Source of the DNA: Cupriavidus lacunae
GTDB lineage: Bacteria > Pseudomonadota > Gammaproteobacteria > Burkholderiales > Burkholderiaceae
Assembly (NCBI RefSeq): GCF_003353055.1
Contig: NZ_QKWJ01000084.1
Span: 1-32,427 of the forward strand
DNA: 32,427 nt
Reading direction: 5' to 3'
Made by a program: the position numbers and the translations under genes
The notes under the pieces: model-generated
What the model saw: the letters and a program-made list of their open reading frames with translations, nothing else
Told to the model about the DNA's origin: nothing
Databases searched by the model: none
Shown here: one piece after another, positions 15,719 through 24,095 of the stretch
Numbering within the stretch: the first letter of the stretch is position 1
How the letters are laid out: each line of letters opens with the position of its first letter

Positions 15719-16105
15719 CCGTGGAGTCTCCCTGCGCCGGGATGGGATGGGGCCTGCTACTTCACACGATATACCGCGCGCGCTGGCGCCGGCAGCGGTG
15801 CCCATCCTTTCCGCGCCGGGTGTTCCTCCTACACCGCATGCGTGGCGGACCGCGTCTCATCGGGCGGTGCGCCGAATGCGGCACATCAGACGGCGCACGG
15901 CCACCGCAGCGGCTTTCCCCGCACAGCGATTTCTCTTATGATGCCGCCCAATATACCGGCCGGTAGAACCGGGGCGAGGCCTGGCGCCATCCGTCGCGAC
16001 CCGTGCGGCGGGCGATCCGGCGCAGCTTGCGGCCGCCTGGCGATGCCGGCATAGTTGCGCGCCTTCGCGCCCGTTTTGCATGGCGCGCGCCCAGACCGGA
16101 TCCTG
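15719..16105. promoter_or_regulatory. Divergent intergenic region of PLD gene and lysP with a 12-bp palindrome
   Basis: The 387 bases between two divergent genes hold no supported ORF. A perfect palindrome TACCGGCCGGTA occupies 15954-15965. On the plus strand a -10-like TATGAT lies at about 15937-15942, without a good -35. The palindrome could be an operator for the permease gene. Confidence 0.35.
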
Positions 16106-17641
16106 ATGTCAACCCAATCGTCCCCACCTTCCTCCTCCGGCGCCCCCGCGCCGACGCTGCGCCGCACCCTGCGCGCGCGCCATCTCACCATGATCGCCAT
16201 CGGCGGCTCGATCGGTACGGGACTGTTCGTGGCCTCGGGCGCCACCATCGCGCAGGCCGGCCCCGGCGGCGCGCTGGCCGCCTATATCCTGATCGGGGCG
16301 ATGGTCTATTTCCTGATGACCAGCCTGGGCGAGCTGGCTGCCTATATGCCGGTGTCGGGTTCGTTCGCCACCTATGGCGCGCGCTATGTCGATGAAGGCT
16401 TCGGCTTCGCGCTCGGCTGGAACTACTGGTACAACTGGGCGGTGACCATCGCGGTGGAACTGGCCGCGGCCCAGCTGGTGATGCAGTACTGGTTCCCCGA
16501 CACGCCCGGCGTACTGTGGAGCGCGCTGTTCCTCGGCCTGATGTTCCTGCTCAATGCGATCTCGGTGCGCGGCTTCGGCGAGGCCGAATACTGGTGCGCG
16601 CTGGTCAAGGTGGTGACGGTGATCGCTTTTATCGGCATCGGCACGCTGATGATCTTCGGCATCCTGCGCGGCGACATGCCCACGTCGCACGGGCTGGCCA
16701 ACCTGACCACCGGGGACGCGCCCTTTGTCGGCGGCCTGCCGGCGCTGATCGGCGTGGCCATGATCGCCGGCTTCTCGTTCCAGGGCACCGAGCTGATCGG
16801 CATCGCCGCCGGCGAATCGGCCGATCCCGCCAGGAACATCCCGCGCGCGGTGCGCCAGGTGTTCTGGCGCATCCTGCTGTTCTATGTGCTGGCGATCCTG
16901 ATCATCGGCATCCTGATCCCCTACACCGACCCGAGCCTGCTCAAGAACGATGTGCAGACCGTGGGCGTCAGCCCGTTCACGCTGGTGTTCCGCCATGCAG
17001 GCCTGGCCTTTGCCGCCGGCGTGATGAACGCGGTGATCCTGACGGCGGTGCTGTCGGCGGGCAACTCGGGCATGTATGCCTCTACCCGCATGCTGTACAA
17101 CCTGGCCACTGAGGGCCGCGCGCCGCGTATCTTTGCGCGGCTCACGCGCAACGGCGTGCCGCTGATGGCGCTGCTGGCCACCACCGCGGTGGGCGCGCTG
17201 TGCTTTCTCACCTCGCTGTTCGAAAGCAAGTCGGTCTACCTGTGGCTGCTGAACCTGTCGGGCATGACCGGCTTCATCGCCTGGCTGGGCATCGCGGTCA
17301 GCCACTACCGCTTCCGCAAGGGCTTTGTCGCGCAGGGGCTGGACCTGAATCGGCTGCCTTACCGATCCCCGTTCTTCCCCTACGGCCCGATCTTCGCCTT
17401 TGCGCTGTGCCTGGTCGTCACGCTGGGCCAGAACTACCAGGCCTTCACCAGCGGCAAGTTCGACTGGGTCAGCGTGGCCGCCACCTATATCGGCATCCCG
17501 ATCTTCCTCCTGATCTGGCTGGGCTACCGCATCGCGCGCAAGACGCGCTTCGTGCCCTATGCCGAGATGCAATTCCCCGCCCTGCCGGCCAGGCGCGACA
17601 CCAACCCGCCGCACACCGCGGTTCCTGCGGTCGGCGAATAG
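16106..17641 (+). CDS. lysP: Lysine-specific amino-acid permease, APC superfamily
   Basis: 511 residues from ATG 16106 (MSTQSSPPSSSGAPA); the frame is open a little further upstream but that part is not family-like. Twelve membrane helices are expected. Helix 1 has the APC unwound motif (MIAIGGSIGTGLFVASGATI), and the following stretch closely resembles E. coli LysP as I remember it: MTSLGELAAYMPVSGSFATY, YVDEGFGFALGWNYWYNWAV, and LNAISVRGFGEAEYWCALVK. The conserved helix with FSFQGTELIGIAAGESADPA is also present. LysP imports L-lysine with protons across the inner membrane; in Enterobacteria it additionally inhibits CadC. The ribosome binding site is weak (CCGGA). No lysine-metabolism gene is adjacent. 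Confidence 0.85.
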   Translation: MSTQSSPPSSSGAPAPTLRRTLRARHLTMIAIGGSIGTGLFVASGATIAQAGPGGALAAYILIGAMVYFLMTSLGELAAYMPVSGSFATYGARYVDEGFGFALGWNYWYNWAVTIAVELAAAQLVMQYWFPDTPGVLWSALFLGLMFLLNAISVRGFGEAEYWCALVKVVTVIAFIGIGTLMIFGILRGDMPTSHGLANLTTGDAPFVGGLPALIGVAMIAGFSFQGTELIGIAAGESADPARNIPRAVRQVFWRILLFYVLAILIIGILIPYTDPSLLKNDVQTVGVSPFTLVFRHAGLAFAAGVMNAVILTAVLSAGNSGMYASTRMLYNLATEGRAPRIFARLTRNGVPLMALLATTAVGALCFLTSLFESKSVYLWLLNLSGMTGFIAWLGIAVSHYRFRKGFVAQGLDLNRLPYRSPFFPYGPIFAFALCLVVTLGQNYQAFTSGKFDWVSVAATYIGIPIFLLIWLGYRIARKTRFVPYAEMQFPALPARRDTNPPHTAVPAVGE

Positions 17642-17953
17642 GCGCCGTTCCCAGGCGCTTCACAACTGGCACAGGCCGAGGGCCGCGTCGGCAATGATCG
17701 CATCATGGTTGGCTATGCTTAGCAGACGCTGAACGCTCCCCCCTCCCGCACGCGGAGAGGGGAACAAACCGACGACATCAGTCGCCTGCACGACAAAGAT
17801 CAGCCCTCAGATCGTCCAGCGACCCAAAACTGATCAAGAGGTCGCTCGATCTGAACGTCCCCGACAGCGACGCCCCAGACCTCTACAGCATCTTCAGGAA
17901 GGGTTGATCGGGGTTAGACTGCATCCAGGCAATCGCCAACCGGAGAACGTGCC
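17642..17953. other. Intergenic gap with GC-rich hairpin
   Basis: 312 bases without an ORF. A hairpin at 17740-17762 (CCCCTC... pairing with ...GAGGGG around a small loop, with a bulged A) lies about 100 bases past the lysP stop. There is no T-run, so it is at best a weak transcription barrier. Confidence 0.4.
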
Positions 17954-18334
17954 ATGGATGCTGGCCAGCCCGCCGCCCCGCCTACCCCTGCCACCCTGCC
18001 GGTCCCGCCTGCGCCCCCTCCCCCACAGGTAGTGCCCAACGGCTATCGCCAGGGCATCATCACCGCCATCACCGTGCTGCTGGGCTTCTCGCTGGCGTTC
18101 TGGCGCTTCTGGGGCTTCGAGAGTCCTGGCCATTGGAACCTGCGCGCGCTGTTCGCGGCGGTATCGCTGCTGGCCGCCGTGTCGCTGCAGATCGTCGCGC
18201 TGTTCCGCGCGCTGCGCATCGAGGACGATGCCGTGGACGAGTACCGCAGGACGGTGCGATGGTTTATCGCATCGGCAATCGCGCTGCTGGTCGGGCTGGC
18301 CGTGGCCATGATCGACGCGGCACTTGGCCCGTAG
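17954..18334 (+). CDS. Small inner-membrane protein with three helices, unknown function
   Basis: 126 residues, start supported by CGGAGA about eight bases before ATG 17954. A proline/alanine-rich N-terminal tail of about 28 residues precedes three membrane segments: GIITAITVLLGFSLAFWRFW, ALFAAVSLLAAVSLQIVALF, and FIASAIALLVGLAVAMIDAA. A short charged loop (ALRIEDDAVDEYRRTVR) separates helices 2 and 3. It looks like a conserved hypothetical membrane protein of Burkholderiaceae; I recognise no motif that gives a function. It converges with the DUF427 gene, their stops 32 bases apart, with no obvious terminator. Confidence 0.7.
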   Translation: MDAGQPAAPPTPATLPVPPAPPPPQVVPNGYRQGIITAITVLLGFSLAFWRFWGFESPGHWNLRALFAAVSLLAAVSLQIVALFRALRIEDDAVDEYRRTVRWFIASAIALLVGLAVAMIDAALGP

Positions 18335-18366
18335 ACAGGCACGCAGGCTGGCGCTTCGGCCCGAAG

Positions 18367-18747
18367 TCAGGGCCCGAGGACCTCGATGCTGTCGACGCGG
18401 TCCGGATAAAAGGCCACGTGCAAGGCGATCGCCGCCACCGCGGGGTAAGGCGCCTCGTAGGTCCACACCGCATTGCGCGAGCGTTCGCCGCCAGCGGGGA
18501 TGGAGTAGTAGCTGCAGTCGCCCTTGTACGGGCAGTACGTGGTGTGTGCGGTACGCTCCAGCTGCGCCATGTCGACATGCTCGCGCGGGATGTACTGCAC
18601 TGGCGGGTAAGTCGCCTCGGTCAGGGTCAGCGCGGCGTCACTGTCGGCAATCGTAACGCCGGCCACCTTGACCACGACCCTGCCGGCCGTCGGCGTGATG
18701 GTGATCGGGTGGTCGGGACCCGGGATCTTGACGGGCTTGTCGGTCAT
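18367..18747 (-). CDS. DUF427-domain protein
   Basis: 126 residues from ATG 18747, preceded by a strong AGGAGGAAG. The sequence is the standard DUF427 fold: HPITITPTAGRVVVKVAGVT, SDAALTLTEATYPPVQYIPR, then TTYCPYKGDCSYYSI, the motif C-P-Y-K-G-x-x-x-Y-(Y/W), and NAVWTYEAPYPAVAAIALHV with AFYPDRVD. DUF427 proteins are small cytosolic beta-tent proteins of unestablished biochemical role, sometimes annotated as nucleotidyltransferase-linked. It lies downstream of the Bug receptor gene on the same strand, but about 100 bases separate them and it has its own good ribosome binding site, so it need not belong to that operon. Confidence 0.85.
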   Translation of the reverse strand: MTDKPVKIPGPDHPITITPTAGRVVVKVAGVTIADSDAALTLTEATYPPVQYIPREHVDMAQLERTAHTTYCPYKGDCSYYSIPAGGERSRNAVWTYEAPYPAVAAIALHVAFYPDRVDSIEVLGP

Positions 18748-18850
18748 GGGGCTTCCTCCTGCAGGGCATCGCCACGGGGGCGATGCTGGCATTCTAGGCC
18801 GTCGCTGCGCGGCCTGCAGGCCGTGCCCGACGATGCAGCCCAACCGGCCG

Positions 18851-19843
18851 CTATTCGACCTTCACGTTGGCCCGCTTCACCAGCGCGGCGTAGCGCGTGG
18901 CCTCGCTGCGGAAGAAGCTGGCGGCCGCCTCTGGCGTGCCAGGGTCGATCATCGTGCCCTGCTTCTTCATGGCTTCCAGCACTTCGGGCGAGGTGAAGGC
19001 CCTGGCGAAGGCGTCATGCACGCGCTTCACCTCTGCCGGCGGCATGCCGGCGGGGCCGATCACGGCAAACCAGCCGGCTACGTTGTAGCGGGGCAAGCCT
19101 TGTTCGGCGATGGTGGGAAGGTCCGGTGCGGCGGCCGAGCGCTTGTCGCCGCACAGGCCGATGGCGCGCAGCGTGCCCGCCTTCAGGTGTGGCGCCACCG
19201 CGTTAAGCGCGACCACGCCCATTTCCACCTGCCCGGCGATCAGGTCGTTCATCATCGGCCCGGTGCCCTTGTATGGCACGTGGCGCGCGCTCACGCCCGC
19301 CTCGTCCAGGAACATCTCGGCGGCCAGCTGGATAATGGTGCCATTGCCTGACGATGCGTAGTTGTAGCCGTCGGGCTTCGCCTTGAGCAGCGCCACCAGT
19401 TCCTTCACGTTCTTCGCCGGCACCTTGGGATTGACCACCAGCACCAGCGGCGTAGAGCCGAGCACGCTGATCGGGGTGATGTCCTTGATCGCGTCGAACG
19501 GCATCGTGCGGAACACACTGGGGTTGATGACGTGGTTGTTCGAGACCAGCCCGAGCGTGCTGCCGTCGGGCTGCGCCTTGACCACGGCCGCGGCGCCGGT
19601 GATGCCGCCGGCGCCGGGCAGGTTCTCGATCACCACCGGCTGGCCAAAGGCCTTGCCCAGCGCCGGCCCTGCCGCGCGCGCGATGGCATCCACGCCGGAG
19701 CCGGCGCTGATCGGCAGGATCAGGCGCACCGGCTTGCCGGCGCCACCCTGCGCGAGCGCGCCGATGCCTGGTGCCGCCAGCACGGCGGCCACGGTGGCGG
19801 CCAGCGCCAGCCCTGACTTGAGAAGGATGCGACGGGGGTGCAT
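18851..19843 (-). CDS. Bug/TctC-family periplasmic solute receptor
   Basis: 330 residues from ATG 19843 (GGAGA upstream). A signal peptide is clear: basic MHPRRILLKSG, hydrophobic LALAATVAAVLAA, cleavage near GALAQG. The mature protein has all hallmarks of Bug receptors: KPVRLILPISAGSGVDAIAR, GQPVVIENLPGAGGITGAAA, VVKAQPDGSTLGL, the loop with NYASSGNGTIIQLAAEMF, HVPYKGTGPMMNDLIAGQVE, and PDLPTIAEQGLPRYNVAGWF. These receptors bind carboxylates in the periplasm, often for TctAB-type transporters, which are not encoded in the window. The gene follows the CoA-transferase by 76 bases on the same strand, so it probably delivers or senses the acid handled by the two enzymes. Confidence 0.9.
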   Translation of the reverse strand: MHPRRILLKSGLALAATVAAVLAAPGIGALAQGGAGKPVRLILPISAGSGVDAIARAAGPALGKAFGQPVVIENLPGAGGITGAAAVVKAQPDGSTLGLVSNNHVINPSVFRTMPFDAIKDITPISVLGSTPLVLVVNPKVPAKNVKELVALLKAKPDGYNYASSGNGTIIQLAAEMFLDEAGVSARHVPYKGTGPMMNDLIAGQVEMGVVALNAVAPHLKAGTLRAIGLCGDKRSAAAPDLPTIAEQGLPRYNVAGWFAVIGPAGMPPAEVKRVHDAFARAFTSPEVLEAMKKQGTMIDPGTPEAAASFFRSEATRYAALVKRANVKVE

Positions 19844-19919
19844 GGGGGTTGTCTCCGTATCGTTATCGTAGGATCTTTGCGGGCCGCCGCTGTGCCGCGG
19901 CATGCCAATGCGTTGCGGG

Positions 19920-21077
19920 TCAGCCGGTATGGCCCTTACCCAGCTGCGACAGGATTTCCTCGTTGTGCTCGCCGGCCCTGGGCAGCGGCCGGCGCACGCC
20001 AGGGCGGCGCCCGCCCATCAGCAGCGGCAGCAGCACCGTCGGCGTGGTCGAGCCATCGTCGGCCTGCATCGGCACCAGCCCGCCGCTGGCAAGCAGGTGC
20101 GGATCGTCGAGCAGCTGGTCCGGGCGCACGATCGGCGCGTACGGAATGCCGGCGGCTTCGAGCTTCGGCGCCAGTTCGTCGGAGCGATGGTGGCACAGGA
20201 TCGCGCCCAGCTCTGCGAGCAATTGCGGGCGCACGGCCACGCGCGAGGTATTGGTGGCGTACTCGGGCTTGTTGAGAAGCTCCGGATGATCCAGCACCTG
20301 GCAAAGCGTAACGAACTGCTTGTCGCTGACCGCGCCGATAAAGAGCTGCTCGTCGCCGGCCAGCGTGAAGACGTCATACACACTCCATGCCGACACACGC
20401 GACGGCATCGGCGGCGGCGCCTCGCCGGTCATCGCAAACTGCTGCATATGCTGCGAGGCCAGGAACACGCAGTTCTCGAACAGCGCGCTCTGGATCTCCT
20501 GGCCGCGCCCGGTGCGGTCGCGCTCGCGCAGCGCGGCCAGCACGCCGATGGCGCCGAACATGCCGCCCATGATGTCGTTGACCGAGGTGCCGGCGCGCAG
20601 CGGCCGCCCGCGGGGACCGGTCATGTAGGACAGCCCGCCCATCATCTGCACCACCTCGTCCAGCGCCAGCCGGTTCTCGTAGGGCCCGGGCAGGAAACCC
20701 TTGTGCGATACGTAGATCAGGTGCGGGTAGTCGCGCGACAGCGTGGCATAGTCCAGGCCCAGTTTCTGCATCAGGCCGGGCCGGAAGTTCTCGAGCAGCA
20801 CGTCGCTCTGGCCCGCCAGCTCGGCCGCGGCGACGCGCCCTTCGTCGGTGGTGATGTCCAGCACCACGCTCTTCTTGTTGCGGTTGAAGGCGCGGAAAAA
20901 GCCGATACCCAGGCCCGGCAGGTTGCGCGTCTTGTCGCCGCCGGGCGGCTCGACCTTGATCACCTCGGCGCCCAGGTCGGCCAGGATCATGCCGCAGGTT
21001 GGCCCCATCACCATATGCGTGAATTCGACCACGCGGATGCCGGCCAGCGGCAGGGCGTTGCTGTTGTCTTGGGTCAT
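19920..21077 (-). CDS. Class III (CaiB/BaiF) CoA-transferase
   Basis: 385 residues from ATG 21077, eight bases after the stop of the lyase gene. Family features: GIRVVEFTHMVMGPTCGMIL, ADLGAEVIKVEPPGGDKTRN, and the catalytic-aspartate region NRNKKSVVLDITTDEGRVAA; the nucleophilic Asp that carries the acyl anhydride is expected somewhat later, in the 'LLENFRPG' context. LDEVVQMMGGLSYMTGPRGR and SALFENCVFLASQHMQQFAM follow. The enzyme moves CoA between acids such as succinate, oxalate, carnitine or hydroxymethylglutarate. Its tight coupling to an HMG-CoA-lyase-like gene suggests it makes the acyl-CoA that the lyase splits; the human homologue SUGCT uses succinyl-CoA and 3-hydroxy-3-methylglutarate or glutarate. 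Specificity cannot be read directly. Confidence 0.9.
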   Translation of the reverse strand: MTQDNSNALPLAGIRVVEFTHMVMGPTCGMILADLGAEVIKVEPPGGDKTRNLPGLGIGFFRAFNRNKKSVVLDITTDEGRVAAAELAGQSDVLLENFRPGLMQKLGLDYATLSRDYPHLIYVSHKGFLPGPYENRLALDEVVQMMGGLSYMTGPRGRPLRAGTSVNDIMGGMFGAIGVLAALRERDRTGRGQEIQSALFENCVFLASQHMQQFAMTGEAPPPMPSRVSAWSVYDVFTLAGDEQLFIGAVSDKQFVTLCQVLDHPELLNKPEYATNTSRVAVRPQLLAELGAILCHHRSDELAPKLEAAGIPYAPIVRPDQLLDDPHLLASGGLVPMQADDGSTTPTVLLPLLMGGRRPGVRRPLPRAGEHNEEILSQLGKGHTG

Positions 21078-21085
21078 CTTGCGTC

Positions 21086-22033
21086 TCAGGCAGCGGCGCC
21101 AGCATGCTGGACCGGGAAAGTCTTGGGCAGGCCGGCGCGCCACAGCGTGCCGTGCAGGGTTTCGTCCTTGAGCCAGGCCGCCACGTCCTCGCGCAGCGCG
21201 AGCAGGCGGCCGATATCGATACCGGTGGCGATACCCATGCTGCCGAGCATGTAGGCCAGGTCTTCGGTGGTGACATTGCCGCTGGCGCCAGGCGCATGCG
21301 GGCAACCGCCGATGCCCGCCAGGCAGGCGTCGAAGCGCGTCACGCCGGCTTCCAGCGCCGCGTGGACGTTGGCGAGGCCGAGCCCGCGCGTATCGTGGAA
21401 ATGGCCGCACCAGAAGCGCTCACCGGCGATATCGATGGCGCGCGTGAACAGTTCGCGCACCATGCGCGGATCGGCGTAGCCGACGGTATCGGCCAGGCTG
21501 ACGCGGTCGGCGCCGGCGTCGAGCAGCGCCTGCATCAGGCGCAGCACTTCATCGGGATCGACATGGCCCTGCAGCGTGCAGCCAAAGGCCGTGCCGACTC
21601 CGCCCTCGATCAGCGTCTTCGCGCCGCTGGCATCGCGCGCGGCACGGATGCGCGCGACTTCCGCCACCACCTCATCCGGCGTCTTGCGCAGGTTGGCCAG
21701 GCTGTGCGCATGACTGGCCGACAGCGGCACGATCATCAGGTCGGCACCGCTGGCCAGCGCGTCCTGTGCACCACGCAGGTTGGGCACCAGCACCGAGACG
21801 AACAAACCCGGCAGCGTGCGCGCAAACACGACCAGCTGCGCGGTATCGGCGAGCTGGGGCAGCAGGTGCGCCGGCACGAACGAGCCCACCTCCAGCTCGC
21901 GCAGGCCGGCCGCATAGGCGCCGCGAATCCAGGCCTCTTTGCTGGCCGTGGGCAGGATGGTGCGAATGCTCTGCAGGCCATCGCGCAATCCGACTTCGCG
22001 GATGACTGCATGGCGGGGAAAGGGAACAGACAT
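21086..22033 (-). CDS. HMG-CoA lyase-like (HMGL family) enzyme
   Basis: 315 residues from ATG 22033 (GGAAG about ten bases upstream). A TIM-barrel lyase: VIREVGLRDGLQSIRTILPT carries the Arg-Asp pair that binds substrate and metal; EVGSFVPAHLLPQLADTAQL follows. The catalytic/metal histidines are in CGHFHDTRGLGLANVHAALE, and the signature loop GIGGCPHAPGASGNVTTEDL contains the catalytic cysteine. These are the residues of 3-hydroxy-3-methylglutaryl-CoA lyase, which gives acetyl-CoA and acetoacetate; close relatives cleave other 3-hydroxy acyl-CoAs such as citramalyl-CoA. First gene of the probable operon with the CoA-transferase and receptor, transcribed away from a LysR gene. Confidence 0.88.
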   Translation of the reverse strand: MSVPFPRHAVIREVGLRDGLQSIRTILPTASKEAWIRGAYAAGLRELEVGSFVPAHLLPQLADTAQLVVFARTLPGLFVSVLVPNLRGAQDALASGADLMIVPLSASHAHSLANLRKTPDEVVAEVARIRAARDASGAKTLIEGGVGTAFGCTLQGHVDPDEVLRLMQALLDAGADRVSLADTVGYADPRMVRELFTRAIDIAGERFWCGHFHDTRGLGLANVHAALEAGVTRFDACLAGIGGCPHAPGASGNVTTEDLAYMLGSMGIATGIDIGRLLALREDVAAWLKDETLHGTLWRAGLPKTFPVQHAGAAA

Positions 22034-22127
22034 GATTCAGCGGCTTCCGGTTGCGCCCCGCCTTGGGGCGACGGGATAACTCTATGAGTTTCTGTTCGAG
22101 AGCTGAAGCGGTGATTCGTGCACGATA

Positions 22128-22146
22128 ACATTCCGGATTGGAATGT
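22128..22146. promoter_or_regulatory. Dyad operator site 1, ACATTCC-N5-GGAATGT
   Basis: A perfect 7-bp inverted repeat with a 5-base spacer, lying in the divergent region between the lyase operon and the LysR gene, about 95 bases before the lyase start. The length suits a LysR-type recognition site (T-N11-A type core within the dyad: ATTCC-N5-GGAAT). Confidence 0.6.
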
Positions 22147-22217
22147 CTTCTTGAAGACGCTTGGCACGGTTCAGGATTTCCCGGACGCATGATTGCGAGC
22201 AGCCAAACAGGCTTACC

Positions 22218-22233
22218 ATTCCATTCTGGAAAT
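22218..22233. promoter_or_regulatory. Dyad operator site 2, ATTCC-N5-GGAAAT
   Basis: A second copy of the same arm sequence with the same 5-base spacer, 22 bases before the LysR start codon. One extra A breaks the outermost pair. Its place suggests autoregulation of the LysR gene, while site 1 serves the divergent operon. Confidence 0.55.
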
Positions 22234-22254
22234 GTAGCCCCCTCACGACGCCCC

Positions 22255-23217
22255 ATGCGAGACCTCGACCTCACCACCCTGCGCCTGTTCGTCGCCGTCT
22301 GCGAAACCCGCAACATGGCGCGCGCGGGCGAGCAGGAGCACATCGTGGCGTCAGCCATCAGCAAGCGGCTGGCGCAACTGGAAGAGACGGTCGGCGCGAC
22401 GCTGCTGGAGCGGCGCCGCCGCGGCGTGATCCCCACCGCTGCGGGCGAAATGGTGCTGGCGCATGCTCGCGCCATGCTGGCGGCGGCCGACCGCGTCGCG
22501 CGCGACATGGCCGACTACGGCGCTGGCATCCGCGGGCAGGTGCGGCTGCTGGCCACGGTGTCGTCGATGGCGGAATCGCTGCCGGACGATATCGCCGCCT
22601 TCCTGCAGCAACCGGCCAACCGCGACGTGCGCGTGACCATCGAGGAAAGCCTGAGCAGCGACGTGGTGCGCGCGCTGCGCGAGGGCTCGGCGCCGCTGGG
22701 CATCTGCTGGGACGCTGCCGACCTGGAAGGCTTCCAGACCCGGCCCTACCGCACCGACCACCTGGCGGCAGTGGTGCACGCCTCGCATCCGCTGGCGCAG
22801 GGCGCTGACTGCCGGTTCGAGGACACGCTGGACTACGACCATATCGGCATGCCCGCCCAGACCGCGGTGCAGACCATGCTGACGCGCTATGCGGCCATCC
22901 TCGGGCGCGGCATTGCGTACCGCGCGGTGGTGTCGACCTTCGACGCCGCGCTGCGCTGCGTGCGTGCCAGGCTCGGCATCACCATCATCCCGGCGGAGAT
23001 TGCCACGCCGATCGCGCTCGCCTTCAGGCTGCGCGTGATCCCGCTGCGCAACGACTGGGCACGGCGCCGCTTCGCGATCTGCTTCCGCGACCTGGAACTA
23101 CTGTCGCCGGCGGCGCGCCTGCTGGTGGCCTTCCTTGAGCAGACCGCGGCAGCGGAAGCCGCGGCCGCCCACGCGGATACCGCGCCAGCACGCAAGCCGC
23201 GGCGCAATCGGCAATAG
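22255..23217 (+). CDS. LysR-family regulator divergent to the CoA-lyase operon
   Basis: 320 residues from ATG 22255; upstream in-frame starts would run through the operator. The HTH domain reads LTTLRLFVAVCETRNMARAG, SAISKRLAQLEETVGATLLE, RRRRGVIPTAAGEMVLAHAR. The effector domain follows (RGQVRLLATVSSMAESLPDD, EESLSSDVVRALREGSAPLG, ARLGITIIPAEIATPIALAF). The C-terminus is A/R-rich and extends beyond the usual end. The ribosome binding site is weak. It faces the HMG-CoA-lyase-like operon across 221 bases with two matching dyads, the classic arrangement of a LysR activator with its target. The inducer is presumably the substrate or product of that pathway. Confidence 0.85.
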   Translation: MRDLDLTTLRLFVAVCETRNMARAGEQEHIVASAISKRLAQLEETVGATLLERRRRGVIPTAAGEMVLAHARAMLAAADRVARDMADYGAGIRGQVRLLATVSSMAESLPDDIAAFLQQPANRDVRVTIEESLSSDVVRALREGSAPLGICWDAADLEGFQTRPYRTDHLAAVVHASHPLAQGADCRFEDTLDYDHIGMPAQTAVQTMLTRYAAILGRGIAYRAVVSTFDAALRCVRARLGITIIPAEIATPIALAFRLRVIPLRNDWARRRFAICFRDLELLSPAARLLVAFLEQTAAAEAAAAHADTAPARKPRRNRQ

Positions 23218-23402
23218 CGCCGGCCCGGTGCGCAACTTCCTGTGCCATTCAAGGGTTAGCCCGAGGCAATTTCGCAAGCATATGTTGGAGGGCGGTGCGT
23301 AGACTGGCTTGCGTTTTTTGCCCCGGCCCAAGATGGTACAAGCCGGCCCCGGGCGATGGCTGACCCCGACCATGCGCGCCATGATGGCGCAGAAGCACCC
23401 AA

Positions 23403-24095
23403 ATGAACTTCAACGGCAAGAACGTATTGATCACCGGCGCGCGCGGCAACCTGGGCCGCGCCGCGGCACAGGCCTTTGCGCAGGCAGGCGCGCGCGTGCT
23501 GCTGCTGGACCGGCATGCGGCCCCGCTGCCCGAAGCCGGCACCTGCCACCTGGCCTTGCAGGCAGACTTGCTGGATGCCGCCCAACTGGGCGAGGCCGTC
23601 GCGCAGGCCGTCCAGGCATGTGGACGCATCGACGTGGTGTGCAACCTCGCTGGCGGCTTTGCCATGGGCCCCGCCGTGCATGAGACCGATGCCGCCGCCT
23701 GGCAGCACCTGTTCGACATGAACGTGGGCACGGTGCTGAACATGGCGCGCGCCGTGGTGCCGCACATGCTGGCCGCCGGCGGCGGCGCCATCGTCAACGT
23801 GGGCGCCAACTCGGCCGCGTGCGGGCTGGCGCAGATGAGCGCCTATTGCGCCTCGAAGGACGCGCTGGCGCGCGTGACCGAATCGATGTCGGCCGAGCTG
23901 CGCGACCAGGGCATCCGCGTCAACGCGGTGCTGCCCAGCGTGCTCGACACACCGGAAAACCGCGAGGCCATGCCTGACGCCGATGCCACGCGCTGGGTCA
24001 GCCTGGATGCACTGGCCGATGTGATCCTGTTCCTCGCCTCCGACACAGCGCGCGCCGTGCAGGGCGCGCTGCTGCCGGTGGTCAACCGCGCCTGA
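23403..24095 (+). CDS. Short-chain dehydrogenase/reductase
   Basis: 230 residues. Rossmann fold with NAD(P) motif VLITGARGNLGRAAAQAF (T-G-x-x-x-x-x-G), then LLLDRHA, whose Asp at the end of beta-2 favours NAD(H). The N-A-G-like motif is VCNLAGGFAMG, where the usual N-N-A-G is replaced by N-L-A-G. The catalytic tetrad: VNVGANSAACGLAQMSAYCA with Ser, Tyr and Lys (Y-C-A-S-K). The C-terminal part has RVNAVLPSVLDTPENREAMP and VILFLASDTARAVQGALLPV. Slightly short but complete. The start has only a weak ribosome binding site (AGAAG). Its end overlaps the end of the convergent LysR gene by 14 bases. Substrate unknown. Confidence 0.85.
   Translation: MNFNGKNVLITGARGNLGRAAAQAFAQAGARVLLLDRHAAPLPEAGTCHLALQADLLDAAQLGEAVAQAVQACGRIDVVCNLAGGFAMGPAVHETDAAAWQHLFDMNVGTVLNMARAVVPHMLAAGGGAIVNVGANSAACGLAQMSAYCASKDALARVTESMSAELRDQGIRVNAVLPSVLDTPENREAMPDADATRWVSLDALADVILFLASDTARAVQGALLPVVNRA

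Noticed and set aside
16109..17614. Long minus-strand open frame of 501 codons
   Set aside because: Antisense shadow of lysP; the product is H/R/Q/G-rich with no domain pattern, as expected from the opposite strand of a high-GC gene.
19902..21254. Plus-strand open frame of 450 codons
   Set aside because: Shadow of the CoA-transferase gene; rich in H, Q, R and A and without a fold pattern.
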